Origin: Halobacteriales archaeon SW_7_65_23
GTDB lineage: Archaea; Halobacteriota; Halobacteria; Halobacteriales; Haloarculaceae
Direction of reading: 5' to 3'
Assembly (NCBI GenBank): GCA_003022725.1
Contig: PXSQ01000020.1
Location: 579-54,611, forward strand
Length of the DNA stretch: 54,033 bases
Shown here: positions 27,002 through 34,355 of the stretch, piece by piece
Layout of the letters: each line of letters starts with the position of its first letter
How positions within the stretch are numbered: the stretch's first letter is position 1
Program-made: the position numbers and the translations under genes
Notes under the pieces: generated by a model
What the model was told of the DNA's origin: nothing
Databases searched by the model: none
What the model saw: only the letters and a program-made list of their open reading frames with translations

Positions 27002-27961
27002 ATGGAGCCGGACGTACTGGTGGCAGGGGAGTGTCTGGTCGATTTCATCCCCGGTCGCCCGGGGCCCCTGGAGACGGTCGAACAGTTCGACAGGCGCGCG
27101 GGCGGTGCGCCGGCCAACGTCGCGGTGCGGCTGGCCGCGCTCGGGCCCGCGCCGCTGTTGTGGACGCGTCTCGGTACCGGGCCATTCGGGACGTACCTCG
27201 CCGAGACGCTCGACGCGCACGGCATCCCTGAGGAGTTCGTCGTCCGCGACGAGACAGCAAAGACGACGCTGGCGTTCGTCGCCCACGACGAGGATGCCGA
27301 CCGCGCGTTCACGTTCTACCGCGACGGCACCGCAGACACGCGATTCGCGACCGGCGAGGTCCCCGACAGGACGCTCGCGGACGTATCCTGGGTCGTTTTT
27401 GGCGGGGTCTGTCTCGCGACCGAGCCGGCCCGGTCGGCGATGCTCGACCTGGCGGAGCGGGCCCAGGAGCACGACTGTGCGGTCGTGTTCGACCCCAACG
27501 CCCGGCCCGAACTGTGGGACGGCGGGTTCCCCGAGGCGTTCGCCGAGGCGTGCCTGCGCTCGACAGTGGTCAAGGCGACGCCCGAGGATCTGGCGGCCGC
27601 GGGAATCCACGGCACGCCCGGGGAGTTGCTCGACGCGCTCCTCGACCTCGGGCCGACGACCGCGGCGCTGACGCTGGGTGATGAGGGCGCGATGGCGACG
27701 GCGACCGACGACGCGCCGTGGGGCCCGGCGACGGTCCAACACGAGGGGTATGTCGTCGACGTGGTCGACGCGACTGGCGCCGGCGACGCGTTCCTCGCGG
27801 GACTGGTCCGGGGGCTCGCGGACGGCCGGAACCTCGACGGGGCGCTCGCGTTCGCCAATGCGACCGCCGCCGTCGCGACGACGAGCGAGGGTGCGATGAG
27901 CGCCCCAATCGATCGCGACCGCGTCGAGGCGCTAGTCGACGGAGACGACGGCGACGAGTGA
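27002..27961 (+). CDS. PfkB-family sugar kinase
   Basis: 319 residues. It starts VLVAGECLVDFIPG, with the substrate-binding GGAPANVAVRLAALG. The C-terminal signature VVDVVDATGAGDAFLAGLV contains the catalytic Asp in GAGD, and an NATAAVATTSEGAM segment follows. It would phosphorylate a sugar such as fructose or 2-keto-3-deoxygluconate with ATP. Fructokinase or KDG kinase are both possible; the neighbours give no clue. Confidence 0.85.
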   Translation: MEPDVLVAGECLVDFIPGRPGPLETVEQFDRRAGGAPANVAVRLAALGPAPLLWTRLGTGPFGTYLAETLDAHGIPEEFVVRDETAKTTLAFVAHDEDADRAFTFYRDGTADTRFATGEVPDRTLADVSWVVFGGVCLATEPARSAMLDLAERAQEHDCAVVFDPNARPELWDGGFPEAFAEACLRSTVVKATPEDLAAAGIHGTPGELLDALLDLGPTTAALTLGDEGAMATATDDAPWGPATVQHEGYVVDVVDATGAGDAFLAGLVRGLADGRNLDGALAFANATAAVATTSEGAMSAPIDRDRVEALVDGDDGDE

Positions 27962-27984
27962 TCGAGCAGCCGCCGCGTTACTGC

Positions 27985-28324
27985 CGATCGAGCAGACACG
28001 GTACAAGGCCGTCGAGAAGGGGATTCCCGTCGAGACAGTGAATCCGCGCAACACATCGAAGGAGTGCCATGCGTGCGGTGAGGTAGGGTACGCCCGAGAC
28101 AGGCAACGTTCAAGTGTACGAACGACGCTTGCTGGGTGGGCGAGTATCAAGCAGACGTGAACGGGGCGATAAACATCGCAGACCGCTACCTCAGCGGAGA
28201 GAGTCGTTTCAGAGAACACGAGGACAACGATGACTCGGCTGAGGATGGGGGGCGTTTGACCGCCCCACAAGACAGCCAAGCCGATGCTACCCAGCAAGAG
28301 ACGCTTGGGACGTATGCGTCTTGA
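27985..28324 (+). pseudogene. TnpB (IS200/IS605 OrfB) C-terminal remnant
   Basis: The 3' end of a TnpB gene. One frame reads TRYKAVEKGIPVETVNPRNT then SKECHACGEVGYARD. After a frameshift near 28110 the sequence continues in another frame with YQADVNGAINIADRYL and a tail to a stop at 28324. TNPRNTSKECHACG and DVNGAINIA are the zinc-ribbon and RuvC-III regions of this RNA-guided nuclease family. The N-terminal part and other catalytic residues are gone, so it cannot act. It begins directly after the stop of the PfkB gene. Confidence 0.75.
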
Positions 28325-28339
28325 AACCATAGGGCCACG

Positions 28340-28396
28340 CTCGGCCTGAAATCCCGTGGTTGGATTCCCGCGTCTTCAGGCGCGGGAGGAGGTCAA
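28340..28396 (+). repeat. IS605-type right end behind the TnpB remnant
   Basis: A hairpin CCCGCGTCTTCAGGCGCGGG is followed by AGGAGGTCAA at 28396. In active elements of this kind the transcript of this end forms the guide-RNA scaffold and the flanking bases form the guide. Here the nuclease is broken, so it is a fossil end. The rest of the gap to 28510 shows nothing else. Confidence 0.55.
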
Positions 28397-28510
28397 TCCA
28401 GCGAACCGGAGATGTTCCCCATCTCAATCACTCCCGCACCGGCTTCCCTGGCGCGTATCGGGCGGCGAGACCCAAAGCCTAAGCCCACTGGCGTTCTACG
28501 TGGAGACACT

Positions 28511-28885
28511 ATGAGCACCGAAACTGAGGATCAGGATCCGGACGACGAACTCCGCGAGCGTATCACGAACTTCCTGCGCCGCAACTTCCCGCAGATCCAG
28601 ATGCACGGGGGTAGCGCGGCGATCCAGGACCTGGACCGCGAGGAGGGATCGGTGACGATCCAGCTCGGCGGCGCCTGCTCGGGCTGTGGCATCTCGCCGA
28701 TGACGATCCAGGCGATCAAGACCCGCATGACCAAGGAGATCCCCGAGATCGACACCGTCCACGCCTCGACCGGCATGGGCGGCAAGGAAGGGATGGCCGG
28801 CGGCGCCGGCGGCATGAGCCCCTCGTTCCCCGGTGAAACGACCGGCGACGCCGAGGACGACGAAGGCCCCGAAGCTCCGTTCTGA
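28511..28885 (+). CDS. NifU C-terminal-domain iron-sulfur scaffold protein
   Basis: 124 residues from the ATG at 28511. The NifU-like domain at residues ~10-85 contains FPQIQMHGGSAAIQDLD and the cluster-binding GACSGCGISPMTIQ (C-x2-C), then a Gly/Met-rich tail. It would carry or transfer Fe-S clusters to client proteins such as endonuclease III. The acidic N-terminus and loose tail are typical for haloarchaeal copies. Confidence 0.85.
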   Translation: MSTETEDQDPDDELRERITNFLRRNFPQIQMHGGSAAIQDLDREEGSVTIQLGGACSGCGISPMTIQAIKTRMTKEIPEIDTVHASTGMGGKEGMAGGAGGMSPSFPGETTGDAEDDEGPEAPF

Positions 28886-28933
28886 GGTCTCTTCTCTCGC
28901 GTCTTTTTGTATACTCCTCTTGGAGCATCTGCA

Positions 28934-29400
28934 AACAGCAAGAAAGCCCCCGCTCGCTCGACCATCCGGGGCTCTCACGGCTCGCTCCGCTCGCCGTTCG
29001 AGCATTCGGCGGCCTCCCTGCGGTCGGCCGCCCGCTCGCTGCGGTCCTCGGCCGTCGGCCTGCGGTCCTTATTCCGGAAGACGGTCCTGCTCGCTTCGCT
29101 CGCAGGCTGCGTCTTCCGACGTTCGCGCTCACTGTGTTCGCGCTCACCGTCGCCCGGGATGGATCGAGCGAGCGGCCCCTTTCAGTCCCACCCGCGTCGC
29201 TTGGTCAGTCAAGCTACGTTGGGTGGGACTGAAAGGGGCGAGGCTGTCGACGAACCCCGACGAAGCAAGCACTGGACCGAACGAAGTGAGGGAAGCGCGC
29301 AGCGAGTGTTCCGCGAGCGGAGCGAGCGGAACGTCGAAAGACGAGCGCAGCGAGTCTTTCGGAACGCGGGAGTCGACAGCCTCGCCCCTTTCTTGCTGTA
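28934..29400. repeat. Family D palindromic element, long copy
   Basis: 467 bp. Outer 12-bp inverted repeat ACAGCAAGAAAG / CTTTCTTGCTGT (28935-28946, 29388-29399). A central perfect 18-bp stem CCCCTTTCAGTCCCACCC at 29176-29193 pairs with 29221-29238 around a 27-base loop. The arms carry many GCTCGCTCCGCTCGC-type modules on the left and their complements (GCGAGCGGAGCGAGCG) on the right. The element fills nearly the whole 553-base gap between the NifU-like gene and panE. Confidence 0.75.
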
Positions 29401-29438
29401 AATAGCGACAATCGTACCGGACTCGACGAAGCGAAATA

Positions 29439-30332
29439 CTACTCCCGCAGCCCCTGCTCCCGCTCCCAGGCGCGCAGCAGCCCGGCGAGCGTCTCGTTGA
29501 TGGGAACTGCCTCGGCGGCGTGCTCGACGACGTAGCCGTTGATCGCGTCGACCTCCGTCCGTCGGCCCGCCAGCACGTCCTGGTGCATCGAGGAGGTGTT
29601 CGCGGCCGTCGTCTCCGCGACAGCCCGCGTCTGTGCGGCGGCGTCGTCGGGGTCCAGGGCCACGCCTCCCTCGCTCGCTACCCGGGCCGTTTCCCGTGCA
29701 GCCTCGCGGGCGACCCCGCCGGCGGGCCCCTCGACCAGCGCGCCATTGGGCAGGCGGGTGAGCGCGGTCGTCGCGTTGATCCCGGCGTTGACGGCCAGTT
29801 TCTCCCACAGCCGGCGCGGCATGTCCGCATCCACGGCGGCGTCGAGCCCCGCCAACTGGAACGCCTCGCCCACCCGATCGGCGAGGGCGGACGTGCCGCC
29901 GGCCCGCGGGCCGAGGTGGATCTCGCCGACGCCGGTGCACTCGACGGTGCCGGGTTCGGCCAGGCGGGCGCCGTACGTGCAGGTGCCCGCGAGGACGGGA
30001 CAGGCGAGATGGGTTGCGAGCGTTTCCTCGTTGCCCATGCCGTTCTGCAGCGAGAGCGCGCCATCGAGGTTGACGTCCGCGAGGGTGCGTGCCACCGCCT
30101 CCGTGTCGAAGCTCTTGACGGTTACAATGGCGAGGTCGGCCCGGTCGGGTGGTGTGGTGCGCGCCGCCGGCCAGACGTGCTCGTCGAGCGCGCCGGTGAG
30201 CCGGAGGCCGTCGCTGTCGACCGCCGAGACGTGTGGCTCCCGACCCACGAGCGTCACGTCGTGTATGCGCGCGAGCATCCCCCCGATCAGGCTGCCGAGG
30301 CTGCCGGCACCGAACACGCAGACGTCCATCAC
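29439..30332 (-). CDS. panE: 2-dehydropantoate 2-reductase (ketopantoate reductase)
   Basis: 297 residues. The N-terminal Rossmann motif is VCVFGAGSLGSLIGGMLA, with VKSFDTEAVARTL and SLQNGMGNEETLA (the QNG motif of ketopantoate reductases). A C-terminal helical domain has RRLWEKLAVNAGINATTAL, with the catalytic Lys region and Asn. It reduces ketopantoate to pantoate for coenzyme A. A start one codon later is possible. Confidence 0.88.
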   Translation of the reverse strand: MMDVCVFGAGSLGSLIGGMLARIHDVTLVGREPHVSAVDSDGLRLTGALDEHVWPAARTTPPDRADLAIVTVKSFDTEAVARTLADVNLDGALSLQNGMGNEETLATHLACPVLAGTCTYGARLAEPGTVECTGVGEIHLGPRAGGTSALADRVGEAFQLAGLDAAVDADMPRRLWEKLAVNAGINATTALTRLPNGALVEGPAGGVAREAARETARVASEGGVALDPDDAAAQTRAVAETTAANTSSMHQDVLAGRRTEVDAINGYVVEHAAEAVPINETLAGLLRAWEREQGLRE

Positions 30333-30382
30333 TGTCGACTCGGTTCGCCCCGTAGTAATGGGTTTGCCTCGATGGAGTGTTA

Positions 30383-30478
30383 TACTGTCGGACGTAATTT
30401 CGTGGAGTCACGCGTCACGTTCAGCCGTTCACCCGTGCGAATACAGCCAGGAGAGTGTCACGATGTGACACAGAGTTA
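30383..30478. mobile_element. Family B element, right end deleted, supplying a stop codon
   Basis: TACTGTCGGACGTAA and the interior to CACAGAGTTA, then the last ~12 bp are missing and the sequence joins directly to TCGG of the polymerase gene. The element's final TTA (30476-30478) is the TAA stop of the polymerase D small subunit on the minus strand. Confidence 0.8.
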
Positions 30479-32116
30479 TCGGATCGTCAGCTCCAGCGCC
30501 GAGAGGTCGACGATCGGCGCGTAGGCAACGTCAGGGTCGAGGTTGACGCTTTTTTGGAACGCCGTCTGTGACTGCCAGCAACTGGAGTTGATCGTCAGCA
30601 CGTTGTGGTAGGTGCCGTAGCCCAGCTTGTGGACGTGGCCGGTGTGGAACACGTCGGGCACCTCCTCGATCACCAGGTGATCCTCGGGCTCGGGCGCGAT
30701 CCGTGTCCCACCGCCGTACTGCGGGGCGACGTGGCGCTTTTTCAACAGCTGGGCCATCGCGTCGTGGGGCCGCTCGTAGCTGGCGGCGTCCTCGGGCAGT
30801 TCGGCGATCAGTTCGTCCAGCGAGACGCCGTGGTACATCAGCACCGAGACCCCCTCAAGCGTCACCGTCGAGGGGTTCGCCGAGATGCGGGCGTCGTGCG
30901 CGGACATGATCTCGCGGAGCTCCTCGTCGAAGGCGGGCTGGGGTTCGGCGAGCCGGACCGCGTCGTGGTTGCCCGGGATCATCGCGATCTCTATCTCCCC
31001 GGGAACCTGCTTGAGCAGCTCCGCGAACCGCTCGTACTGGTCGTAGATGTCGACGATGTCCAGTTCCTCGTCCTGGTCGGGGTAGACGCCGACGCCCTCG
31101 ACCATGTCGCCGGCGATCAGCAGGTACTCGACCTCGGCGGCCTCCTCGGTGTGGAGCCAGCCCGCGAACCGCTCCCAGGCGTCGGCGCGGAACTCCTGGC
31201 TCCCGACGTGGATGTCCGAGATGAGCGCGGCGCTGACCTCCCGGTCGGCCGTCGATGGCGAGTGGGTCCGCGGCACGTCGGGGAAGTGCAACGCGTCCAC
31301 GAAGAGGATCCCGTCACCGTCGTCATTGTCGTCCGAGAGCGTCCCCTCGACGGCGACCACCTCGTCGTGCAGCATCGTCGGCACCGCCGAGGCGAACTCC
31401 CGGTCTTTCATCACCAGACACGGGAACGTCCCGTTGGTGTCCTCGAGTTCGATCAGCCAGTGCCCGCTGGCCGTCGAGCGGATGTCCGACATCATCCCGA
31501 TGATCGCCGCGTCGCTCCCGCCCGGCATCGACGCGACGGCGTCGGTCGGCCGGTGGTTGACCCGGCCCCGGAGTTTCCCCGCGAGTGTCTCGTAGCGGTC
31601 GCGGAACACGTCGATGAAGTCGCCGTACTCGCCGGTCCCTCTGCTCGAGATGTCGCCGCTGACCTCGATCACCTGCTTGCCCGCGCTCGGGGACCCCGCG
31701 CGCACCGCCCGATCCGGAGAATCACCAGCGGCTGTCTCCGTCGACGCGTTCGTTCCTGCTGCACGCTGTGACCCCTTCGTTTCAACTGGAGATCCGGCCC
31801 CGTCGTCCTGCGATTTTGCGGTGCCGTTTCCAGTTGAAATGGAGGGGTCGTCATTCGGAGCATCCGGCGATCGATCAGGCTGCGGCGAGTCTGTCGGATC
31901 GGCAGTCTGATCAGGGGACAGCGACGGTTTGTCGAGGGCTTCGCGCACGTGACCGGCGGAGAGGACGAGGGCGTCGTCGGGGGCAGTTTCGACTGCACGT
32001 TCGATCGCCCGCGAGGGGTTCGCGGCGCCGGCCAGGAGCGTGACGGCTTCGCGGTCGGCGTTGTACCCCCGGTCGGCGAGTTCGCGGACGATCCGAACGG
32101 TCGACTCGCGTGGCAC
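30476..32116 (-). CDS. polB: DNA polymerase D small subunit (DP1)
   Basis: 546 residues from a GTG at 32116. The small, 3'-5' exonuclease-bearing subunit of the archaeal replicative polymerase PolD. The N-terminal ~90 residues are helical (STVRIVRELADRGYNADREA). A long acidic Ser/Thr/Pro-rich linker spans ~95-180 and an OB domain ~190-310. The phosphoesterase domain shows SDIHVGSQEF, AGDMVEGVG, MIPGNHDAVR, LMYHGVSLDE and VFHTGHVHKLG, giving the metal ligands needed for nuclease activity. The stop codon is provided by the deleted end of a family B element, so the natural C-terminus may have been altered by a few residues. Confidence 0.9.
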   Translation of the reverse strand: MPRESTVRIVRELADRGYNADREAVTLLAGAANPSRAIERAVETAPDDALVLSAGHVREALDKPSLSPDQTADPTDSPQPDRSPDAPNDDPSISTGNGTAKSQDDGAGSPVETKGSQRAAGTNASTETAAGDSPDRAVRAGSPSAGKQVIEVSGDISSRGTGEYGDFIDVFRDRYETLAGKLRGRVNHRPTDAVASMPGGSDAAIIGMMSDIRSTASGHWLIELEDTNGTFPCLVMKDREFASAVPTMLHDEVVAVEGTLSDDNDDGDGILFVDALHFPDVPRTHSPSTADREVSAALISDIHVGSQEFRADAWERFAGWLHTEEAAEVEYLLIAGDMVEGVGVYPDQDEELDIVDIYDQYERFAELLKQVPGEIEIAMIPGNHDAVRLAEPQPAFDEELREIMSAHDARISANPSTVTLEGVSVLMYHGVSLDELIAELPEDAASYERPHDAMAQLLKKRHVAPQYGGGTRIAPEPEDHLVIEEVPDVFHTGHVHKLGYGTYHNVLTINSSCWQSQTAFQKSVNLDPDVAYAPIVDLSALELTIR

Positions 32117-32205
32117 ATCCGTAGATATGCAGTGGGATGCAAAAGGATAACGGACCGTCGTTGATCGTACTGTATCTTCCAATGACGTTGTCCAAACAGG
32201 ATTGA

Positions 32206-32400
32206 TGGGATACGTGAGGACGTCGGCGGCACGAGCAGCGTCGCTTTTGTTCCGGACAGCCGTGGCCAGAGACGTCTCTATCCACGCTGTGTCTCCTGGT
32301 GGACCAGCCGTCAGGTGTCTGCTGGTGTGACAACCGCAGCGAGTCTTCCGGAACAAGCACCACAGGGAGCGAAGCGACCGAGGAGCGCAGCGAGTTCCCC
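32206..32400. repeat. Family D-like repeat debris
   Basis: It contains CGCAGCGAGTCTTCCGGAAC, CACAGGGAGCGAAGCGAC and GAGGAGCGCAGCGAGT, modules like those in the long family D element at 28934. No core stem or outer inverted repeat is present. It occupies the gap between the polymerase D gene and the next gene; no gene is recognised here. Confidence 0.4.
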
Positions 32401-32781
32401 CTACAGTCCGAGCGCCAGATCGACCGCCTCGAACTCCGTGGCGCCGGCCTCAAGCGCCGCCTTCACCGCGAGTTCGTCTTCCATCAGGAAGAAATTGTAG
32501 CCGCGGCGTTCCCAGTGGACCATGGAGTCCCGGAGAATCCCGGCGTGGTCGGTGTACTGTTTCTTGACGACGCAGTACGGTGCCACGTCCTCGACGACCT
32601 CCAGCTCGTAGTAGGCCTCTCGCAGGCGCTCGTGGACGGCATCGAACTCCCCGACCGGCACCTCGAACCGGTAGCTGTCGCCGTCGTAGTACGACTCCAG
32701 GGCCGCGAACAGCGCCTCGTTGTGGAAACCCACGGAGGGCGGAACGCGGGCAGTTACCGGATCGCGCGGGGCCGGAACCAC
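32401..32781 (-). CDS. Conserved-looking haloarchaeal protein, unknown function
   Basis: 126 residues, apparently from a GTG at 32781. It is mixed alpha/beta with no recognised domain. The C-terminal half is well structured (ELEVVEDVAPYCVVKKQYTD then HAGILRDSMVHWERRGYNFF). The N-terminal ~15 residues (VPAPRDPVTARVPPS) look unstructured, so the true start may be a little downstream. It follows the RDD gene by 6 bases and is probably co-transcribed with it. Confidence 0.55.
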   Translation of the reverse strand: MVPAPRDPVTARVPPSVGFHNEALFAALESYYDGDSYRFEVPVGEFDAVHERLREAYYELEVVEDVAPYCVVKKQYTDHAGILRDSMVHWERRGYNFFLMEDELAVKAALEAGATEFEAVDLALGL

Positions 32782-32787
32782 GGGCGC

Positions 32788-33207
32788 TCACCCGTCCCGA
32801 ACCACGAGCGTCCGGCCGACCACGTCACCCAGGCGCTTGCCGTCGCCGCGGAGGAGGATGATCGCGACCGCCACGCCCCAGTAGAGGAGTCCGTCGATCA
32901 GCCGGAGGGCGTTCCGGAGCAGGGAGCCGCGGACCCCGAGCGGGGTGCCGTCGTCGGCGACCACCCGGAGGCCGAGCAGCCGCTTGCCGACGGTCAGGCC
33001 GGTCAGCCACTCCAGCAGGAAGTGATAGACGAACGCGACGCCCATCAGCACGAGGAAGATGGCCTGCCGCGTGTCACCGGGCAAGACGACATCCTCGAAC
33101 GGGACGCCTACGGCGACCGCCGGCGGGACGACCAGCAGGATGACGACGAGCTGGTCGAGCAGGAAGGCGGGCGTGCGGCGGGAGAGTGGCGCTGGCTCCG
33201 GGCCCAT
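32788..33207 (-). CDS. RDD-family membrane protein
   Basis: 139 residues with three hydrophobic segments. The RDD pattern is seen: RTPAFLLDQLVVILLVVPP (Arg then Asp in TM1), LTGLTVGKRLLGLRVV between helices and NALRLIDGLLYWGVAVAIIL. Some RDD proteins work in ion exchange, but this is not established for this type. It probably forms an operon with the short unknown gene behind it. Confidence 0.8.
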   Translation of the reverse strand: MGPEPAPLSRRTPAFLLDQLVVILLVVPPAVAVGVPFEDVVLPGDTRQAIFLVLMGVAFVYHFLLEWLTGLTVGKRLLGLRVVADDGTPLGVRGSLLRNALRLIDGLLYWGVAVAIILLRGDGKRLGDVVGRTLVVRDG

Positions 33208-33316
33208 GTGTCCCGCTTCGGCTCCGGGCCCTTGATGCTATCTCTTGATCCCAGTGACGATCCCCTCCGATCCGGGCGACGGTGGCTCTATACGACCGGC
33301 GCGAGCAAAGCAACGC

Positions 33317-33467
33317 ATGGCACATCTCGATCCGCTGCCCGAGGACGCGACGCCTGAACTGGACGAGGAGTTCAAGACGTTTGAGGAGATCCTGGGCTTG
33401 TCCCGAACAGCCTGCTGACGATGCAGCGCAAGCCCGCCATCGTCGAGGGGTTTGACTACCTCACTCA
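33317..33467 (+). pseudogene. Carboxymuconolactone decarboxylase/AhpD-like remnant
   Basis: The frame from the ATG at 33317 reads AHLDPLPEDATPELDEEF then KTFEEILGL. After a one-base shift near 33395 it continues VPNSLLTMQRKPAIVEGFDY, a typical N-terminus of AhpD/carboxymuconolactone-decarboxylase-type peroxidase proteins. The catalytic Cys pair that should follow is gone. The fragment stops at an A/B composite element. Since rnhB lies on the other side, the gene had been truncated before that insertion. Confidence 0.6.
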
Positions 33468-33590
33468 TACTGGTGGCTGTAATACTGTCGGACGTAACTC
33501 TGTGTCACATCGTGACACTCTCCTGGCTGTATTCGCACGGTTGAACGGCTGAACGTGACGCATGACTCCACGAAATTACAGCCACCAGTA
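33468..33590. mobile_element. Chimeric family A/B element at the rnhB stop codon
   Basis: 123 bp. The outer ends are family A (TACTGGTGGCTGTAA left, TACAGCCACCAGTA right). Inside the left end a family B left TIR starts at 33483 and the B interior runs to CCACGAAAT, where it joins the A right end instead of the B right TIR. TCA flanks both sides (33465-33467, 33591-33593), and the right one is the rnhB stop on the minus strand. It looks like a B-in-A nesting or TIR exchange that later moved as one unit. Confidence 0.8.
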
Positions 33591-34256
33591 TCAGAACTCT
33601 TCCAGGGTAGCCTGATCCAGCGACGCCAGCACGTCCTGACTCGTTTGCCAGGACTGCCGGGCACAGTCAGGGAGTTGCTCCTCTGACTCGACGTAGCGCC
33701 GCAGGAACTGCCGTGTCGTGGGGTCGCTCGGATACCCGCTACCGATATCGCCGTATCCCCGTCCGTCGTAGGACGCAGCGAGGTCGGCGACGTGAGCGTC
33801 CCGGCAGACTTTTGTGATGATACTTGCTGCGCTCACGATCGGGTGTTCGTCGTCGGCGCCGTGCTTCGCCCGCAGGTCGATGTCGGGGTTCACGCGCTCG
33901 CCGACGCGGCGCTCGAACCTGACGGCGTTCGTGTCGGCCGCGTCGAGATAACACGGAAGGCCATCGCGTGGAAGGCCTTCACCTGCGGCCTCCGAGAGCG
34001 TCTCTGCATGGGCTGCGACGGTTAACCCGTTCATATCCGTCTCGGGGTCGTCGATGCGCTCGACTGGAATCTCGGTGACTGCAACGGCGTCCGCCGTTTC
34101 GCGGATCTGTTCGGCGAGCGATTCTCGATGGTCGGCTGACAGCCGCTTCGAGTCCGCGATACCCGCCGGCAGGTCGTCAACGGAGGCACGGACGCAAGCG
34201 GCGAACATCGACCCCAGCACCGGCCCCTTCCCCGCCTCGTCGACCCCGAGTTGCAT
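33591..34256 (-). CDS. rnhB: Ribonuclease HII
   Basis: 221 residues. It starts QLGVDEAGKGPVLGSMFAA with the DEAGKG motif. Later acidic residues are in CYLDAADTNAVRF and AKHGADDEHPIVSAASIITK. It cuts RNA in RNA/DNA hybrids at single ribonucleotides and primers. Its length is standard for archaea. Its stop codon is the duplicated TCA/TGA of the composite element downstream. Confidence 0.92.
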   Translation of the reverse strand: MQLGVDEAGKGPVLGSMFAACVRASVDDLPAGIADSKRLSADHRESLAEQIRETADAVAVTEIPVERIDDPETDMNGLTVAAHAETLSEAAGEGLPRDGLPCYLDAADTNAVRFERRVGERVNPDIDLRAKHGADDEHPIVSAASIITKVCRDAHVADLAASYDGRGYGDIGSGYPSDPTTRQFLRRYVESEEQLPDCARQSWQTSQDVLASLDQATLEEF

Positions 34257-34322
34257 ACCGGACCGATTCGCCTCGGCGGGTATAAAAGACCGGTTTCCAC
34301 CGTCCCTCCGGCCAGTGGCTCA

Positions 34323-34355
34323 TACTGGTGGTTGTAATTCTTTTACTCACCAGTA
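34323..34355. mobile_element. Family A short form at the pus10 stop codon
   Basis: 33 bp: TACTGGTGGTTGTAA, TTCTTTT, ACTCACCAGTA. TCA flanks both sides (34320-34322, 34356-34358); the right TCA is the TGA stop of pus10. It has nearly the same sequence as 9452-9484, so the short form is itself a mobile variant. Confidence 0.75.

Noticed and set aside
23950-29238. CRISPR array
   Set aside because: The CCCCTTTCAGTCCCACCC stems occur as inverted pairs within elements, not as regularly spaced direct repeats with unique spacers.
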